A stretch of 64,000 nt of DNA from Flavobacterium silvaticum. GTDB taxonomy: Bacteria; Bacteroidota; Bacteroidia; Flavobacteriales; Flavobacteriaceae. Of the stretch, positions 62,244 to 64,000 are shown one piece after another (the stretch's first letter is position 1; each line of letters opens with the position of its first letter). Below the pieces are notes generated by a model. That model searched no databases and was not told the DNA's origin. It saw only the letters and a program-made list of their open reading frames with translations. The position numbers and the translations under genes are program-made. Location: positions 85,712 to 149,711 of the forward strand of contig NZ_JAAMPU010000097.1 in NCBI RefSeq assembly GCF_012911565.1, written 5' to 3'.

Positions 62244-63440
62244 ATGCCGAAAATTTCCCATAAAGGTTCCGCCATGCCGGAGTCGCCAATACGAAAACTT
62301 GTCCCTTACGCTGAAATCGCCAAAAAGAAAGGCAATAAAGTATATCATTTAAATATTGGTCAACCAGATATCAAAACGCCACAGGTAGCGCTCGATGCCG
62401 TTCGCCATATCGACATGGAAGTACTTGAGTACAGCCACTCGGCAGGTTTTGAAAGTTACAGACGAAAGTTGGCCGCCCATTATCAGGAACAAGGTATTCC
62501 AGTGAATCTGGAAGATATAATTATAACTACAGGCGGTTCAGAAGCCTTGCTTTTTGCTATGGGAAGTACTGCCGATGCCGGAGACGAAATCATAATCCCG
62601 GAACCGTTTTACGCCAACTACAATGGTTTCTCTACGGCATCAGGTGTCACGGTTGTTCCGGTAATTTCAGGTATTGAAACCGGTTTTGCTCTTCCGCCGA
62701 TTTCAGATTTTGAAAAACTCATCACTCCAAAAACCAAAGCGATACTTATTTGCAATCCCGGAAACCCGACCGGCTATCTCTATTCAAAAGAAGAAATCCA
62801 ACAACTTGCCGACCTAGTCAGGAAGCACGATATTTTCCTTATTGCCGATGAAGTCTACCGTGAATTCGCTTATGACGGCTTTGAACATTTCTCTGTTTTA
62901 AATGTACCTGGATTGGAGCAGCATGCCATCATGATCGATTCCGTTTCCAAACGTTACAGTATGTGTGGCGCACGTATTGGATGTATCGTTTCCAAGAATA
63001 AAGAAGTCATGTCGACCGCCATGAAATTCGCCCAGGCCCGTTTGAGCCCACCAACATTTGCCCAAATTGCAAGTGAAGCCGCATTGGAAACACCGAAAAG
63101 TTATTTCGATGAAGTGATCGGCGAATATCTGGAGAGACGTAACACCCTGGTTTCGGAACTTGAAAAAATCCCCGGAGTCATGGTTGCAAAACCAAAAGGC
63201 GCCTTCTATTGCATTGCAAAACTTCCCGTCCAAAATGCCGATGACTTTGCACAATGGTTATTGGAATCTTTCGATTACAATGGCGAAACGGTCATGGTCG
63301 CTCCTGCCGCCGGTTTTTATTCTACTCCGGGCGCTGGCCTTGATGAAGTCCGCATTGCCTATGTACTAAAGCAGGAAGATTTAATTCTGTCTGTAGAAAT
63401 CTTGGGAAAAGCACTTGAAGTTTATCCAGGTAAAAAATAA
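62244..63440 (+). CDS. PLP-dependent aminotransferase, class I/II
   Basis: 398 residues, fold type I. The PLP lysine is Lys236 in DSVSKRYSMCGARIG, NPGNPTG lies at 171-177, Asp202 and Tyr205 in ADEVYREF, and a C-terminal Arg in DEVRIAYVL binds the substrate carboxylate. It resembles aspartate/aromatic aminotransferases of the AspC-like 1-gamma group; the exact amino acid is not decided. It stands alone between a protease and a repeat copy. Confidence 0.9.
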   Translation: MPKISHKGSAMPESPIRKLVPYAEIAKKKGNKVYHLNIGQPDIKTPQVALDAVRHIDMEVLEYSHSAGFESYRRKLAAHYQEQGIPVNLEDIIITTGGSEALLFAMGSTADAGDEIIIPEPFYANYNGFSTASGVTVVPVISGIETGFALPPISDFEKLITPKTKAILICNPGNPTGYLYSKEEIQQLADLVRKHDIFLIADEVYREFAYDGFEHFSVLNVPGLEQHAIMIDSVSKRYSMCGARIGCIVSKNKEVMSTAMKFAQARLSPPTFAQIASEAALETPKSYFDEVIGEYLERRNTLVSELEKIPGVMVAKPKGAFYCIAKLPVQNADDFAQWLLESFDYNGETVMVAPAAGFYSTPGAGLDEVRIAYVLKQEDLILSVEILGKALEVYPGKK

Positions 63441-63455
63441 TAATTAGTTTATTTA

Positions 63456-63626
63456 GAAGCGAATCCGGCTGTCCGCTGCAAGTCCTCGGCGTGCCAGCCG
63501 TTTTTATAAGGCTTGGAGCGGGCTTCCTTTGGTCGCCGCACCAAACCAAAAAAAACAAGCTGGCACACCTGTGGGCTTTCCACTCACATTGCTTCGCCAA
63601 TTCGGCTAAAGCCTCGGGTCGGGCTA
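63456..63626 (-). repeat. Palindromic dispersed repeat, copy D (long variant)
   Basis: 171 bp. Read on the minus strand: TAGCCCGACCCGAGGC, then TGAGTGGAAAGCC after an extra segment of about 28 bp, the apex GGCGACCAAAGGAAGCCC, and the end TTGCAGCGGACAGCCGG followed by GCTTC. Arms GTGCCAGC/GCTGGCAC differ from all other copies but pair. It fills most of the 240 bp gap 63441-63680. Confidence 0.78.
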
Positions 63627-63628
63627 AA

Positions 63629-63668
63629 AAAATAAAAGGCTTCCCGAATTGGGAAGCCTTTTATTTTT
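63629..63668. terminator. Strong bidirectional terminator
   Basis: Perfect 17 bp stem AAAATAAAAGGCTTCCC with its complement, loop GAATT, T-runs on both sides. It serves the aminotransferase gene and the type IX-secreted protein gene. Confidence 0.88.
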
Positions 63669-63680
63669 TGAATTAACCTT

Positions 63681-64000
63681 TTATCTCTTCATGGCAAAGT
63701 GTGCCTTGAATTCTTTCTCTACACCATTTTCCCTGTAGATTACTTTGAACCAGTAATCTGTTGAAGGCATTAGATGTCCGTTGTATGTTCCATTCCATCC
63801 GTCACCAGGCGCATGGATCTGTTTCATCAGCTTACCGTAACGATCAAATATGAATACCTGAGGGCTTTCTTGAGAAGGAGGCCAACTAATATTCCACGTA
63901 TCGTGTATTCCGTCCCCGTTCGGAGTGAAATAATGCGGGTAATCGATGATGAATACATCGGGTATGACGATCTCGTCGCAATAGCCCACCACGCGTACGC
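63681..64000 (-). CDS. C-terminus of a type IX-secreted protein (type B sorting domain), partial
   Basis: Only the last 106 residues are in the window; the frame stays open to the edge. The segment VFIIDYPHYFTPNGDGIHDTWNI, then VFIFDRYGKLMKQI, GWNGTYNGHLMPSTDYWFKVIY and HFAMKR, is the gliding motility-associated type B C-terminal domain. It directs export through the type IX system to the surface or gliding machinery. The cargo lies outside the window. Confidence 0.93.
   Translation of the reverse strand, partial: VRVVGYCDEIVIPDVFIIDYPHYFTPNGDGIHDTWNISWPPSQESPQVFIFDRYGKLMKQIHAPGDGWNGTYNGHLMPSTDYWFKVIYRENGVEKEFKAHFAMKR

Overview
The window looks like chromosomal DNA of a member of the Bacteroidota, most likely a Flavobacterium or close relative. 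The evidence is: TTTG/TTG-N19-TAnnTTTG promoters instead of sigma70 boxes, SusC/SusD outer-membrane pairs, type IX secretion C-terminal signals, many lipoproteins with a short lipobox, a tmRNA tag reading GENNYALAA, and gene neighbourhoods typical of flavobacteria. Organism identity is inferred from these features; no database was searched.

Layout. 1-6.5 kb: DUF1599 protein, DoxX-like membrane protein, thioredoxin-like lipoprotein, tpiA, a porin, prmA and clpS. 6.5-12.3 kb: a GH16 lipoprotein, a YeeE/YedE sulfur-transport pair, DUF4199 plus two lipoproteins, kdsA, and two secreted proteins. 12.5-28.4 kb: a polysaccharide utilisation locus (PUL) on the minus strand: beta-propeller/LuxR regulator, SusC, SusD, LamG lipoprotein, GH144-like glucanase, GH3 beta-glucosidase, GH43-like enzyme and an FHS sugar permease. 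A hairpin terminator inside it separates uptake genes from hydrolases. 28.4-34.4 kb: a dehydrogenase, a beta-lactamase-fold hydrolase, a type IX-secreted protein flanked by inverted repeat copies, ssrA (tmRNA), a cold-shock protein, an orphan receiver protein and a small orphan unit. 34.4-39.7 kb: GH97, a second GH16 and yaaA. 39.8-47.6 kb: housekeeping genes (RluD family, PASTA, ddl, coaD, M14 peptidase, Nudix, pyrE). 47.7-51.9 kb: a red-light operon (receiver, heme oxygenase, bacteriophytochrome) and birA. 52-57.5 kb: rsfS, ftsH, LUD protein, cdsA, psd, an acyl-CoA-binding protein and an exported superoxide dismutase. 57.6-64 kb: valS, DUF1573, aspartyl protease, aminotransferase, and the C-terminus of a type IX-secreted protein running off the window.

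The most unusual content is between genes. Four copies of a 143-171 bp palindromic repeat have conserved ends and a conserved apex, but stem arms that differ between copies while staying complementary. One copy lies in frame in the signal-peptide region of the GH43 gene, and two copies point away from each other around a single gene. There are also tandem arrays of 7, 9, 11, 15 and 16 bp units next to start codons, promoters or operons. The clearest is a four-unit 15 bp array just upstream of the promoter of the phytochrome operon. The PUL, the GH97 and the two GH16 enzymes point to a life of glucan degradation, and the phytochrome operon adds red/far-red light sensing.
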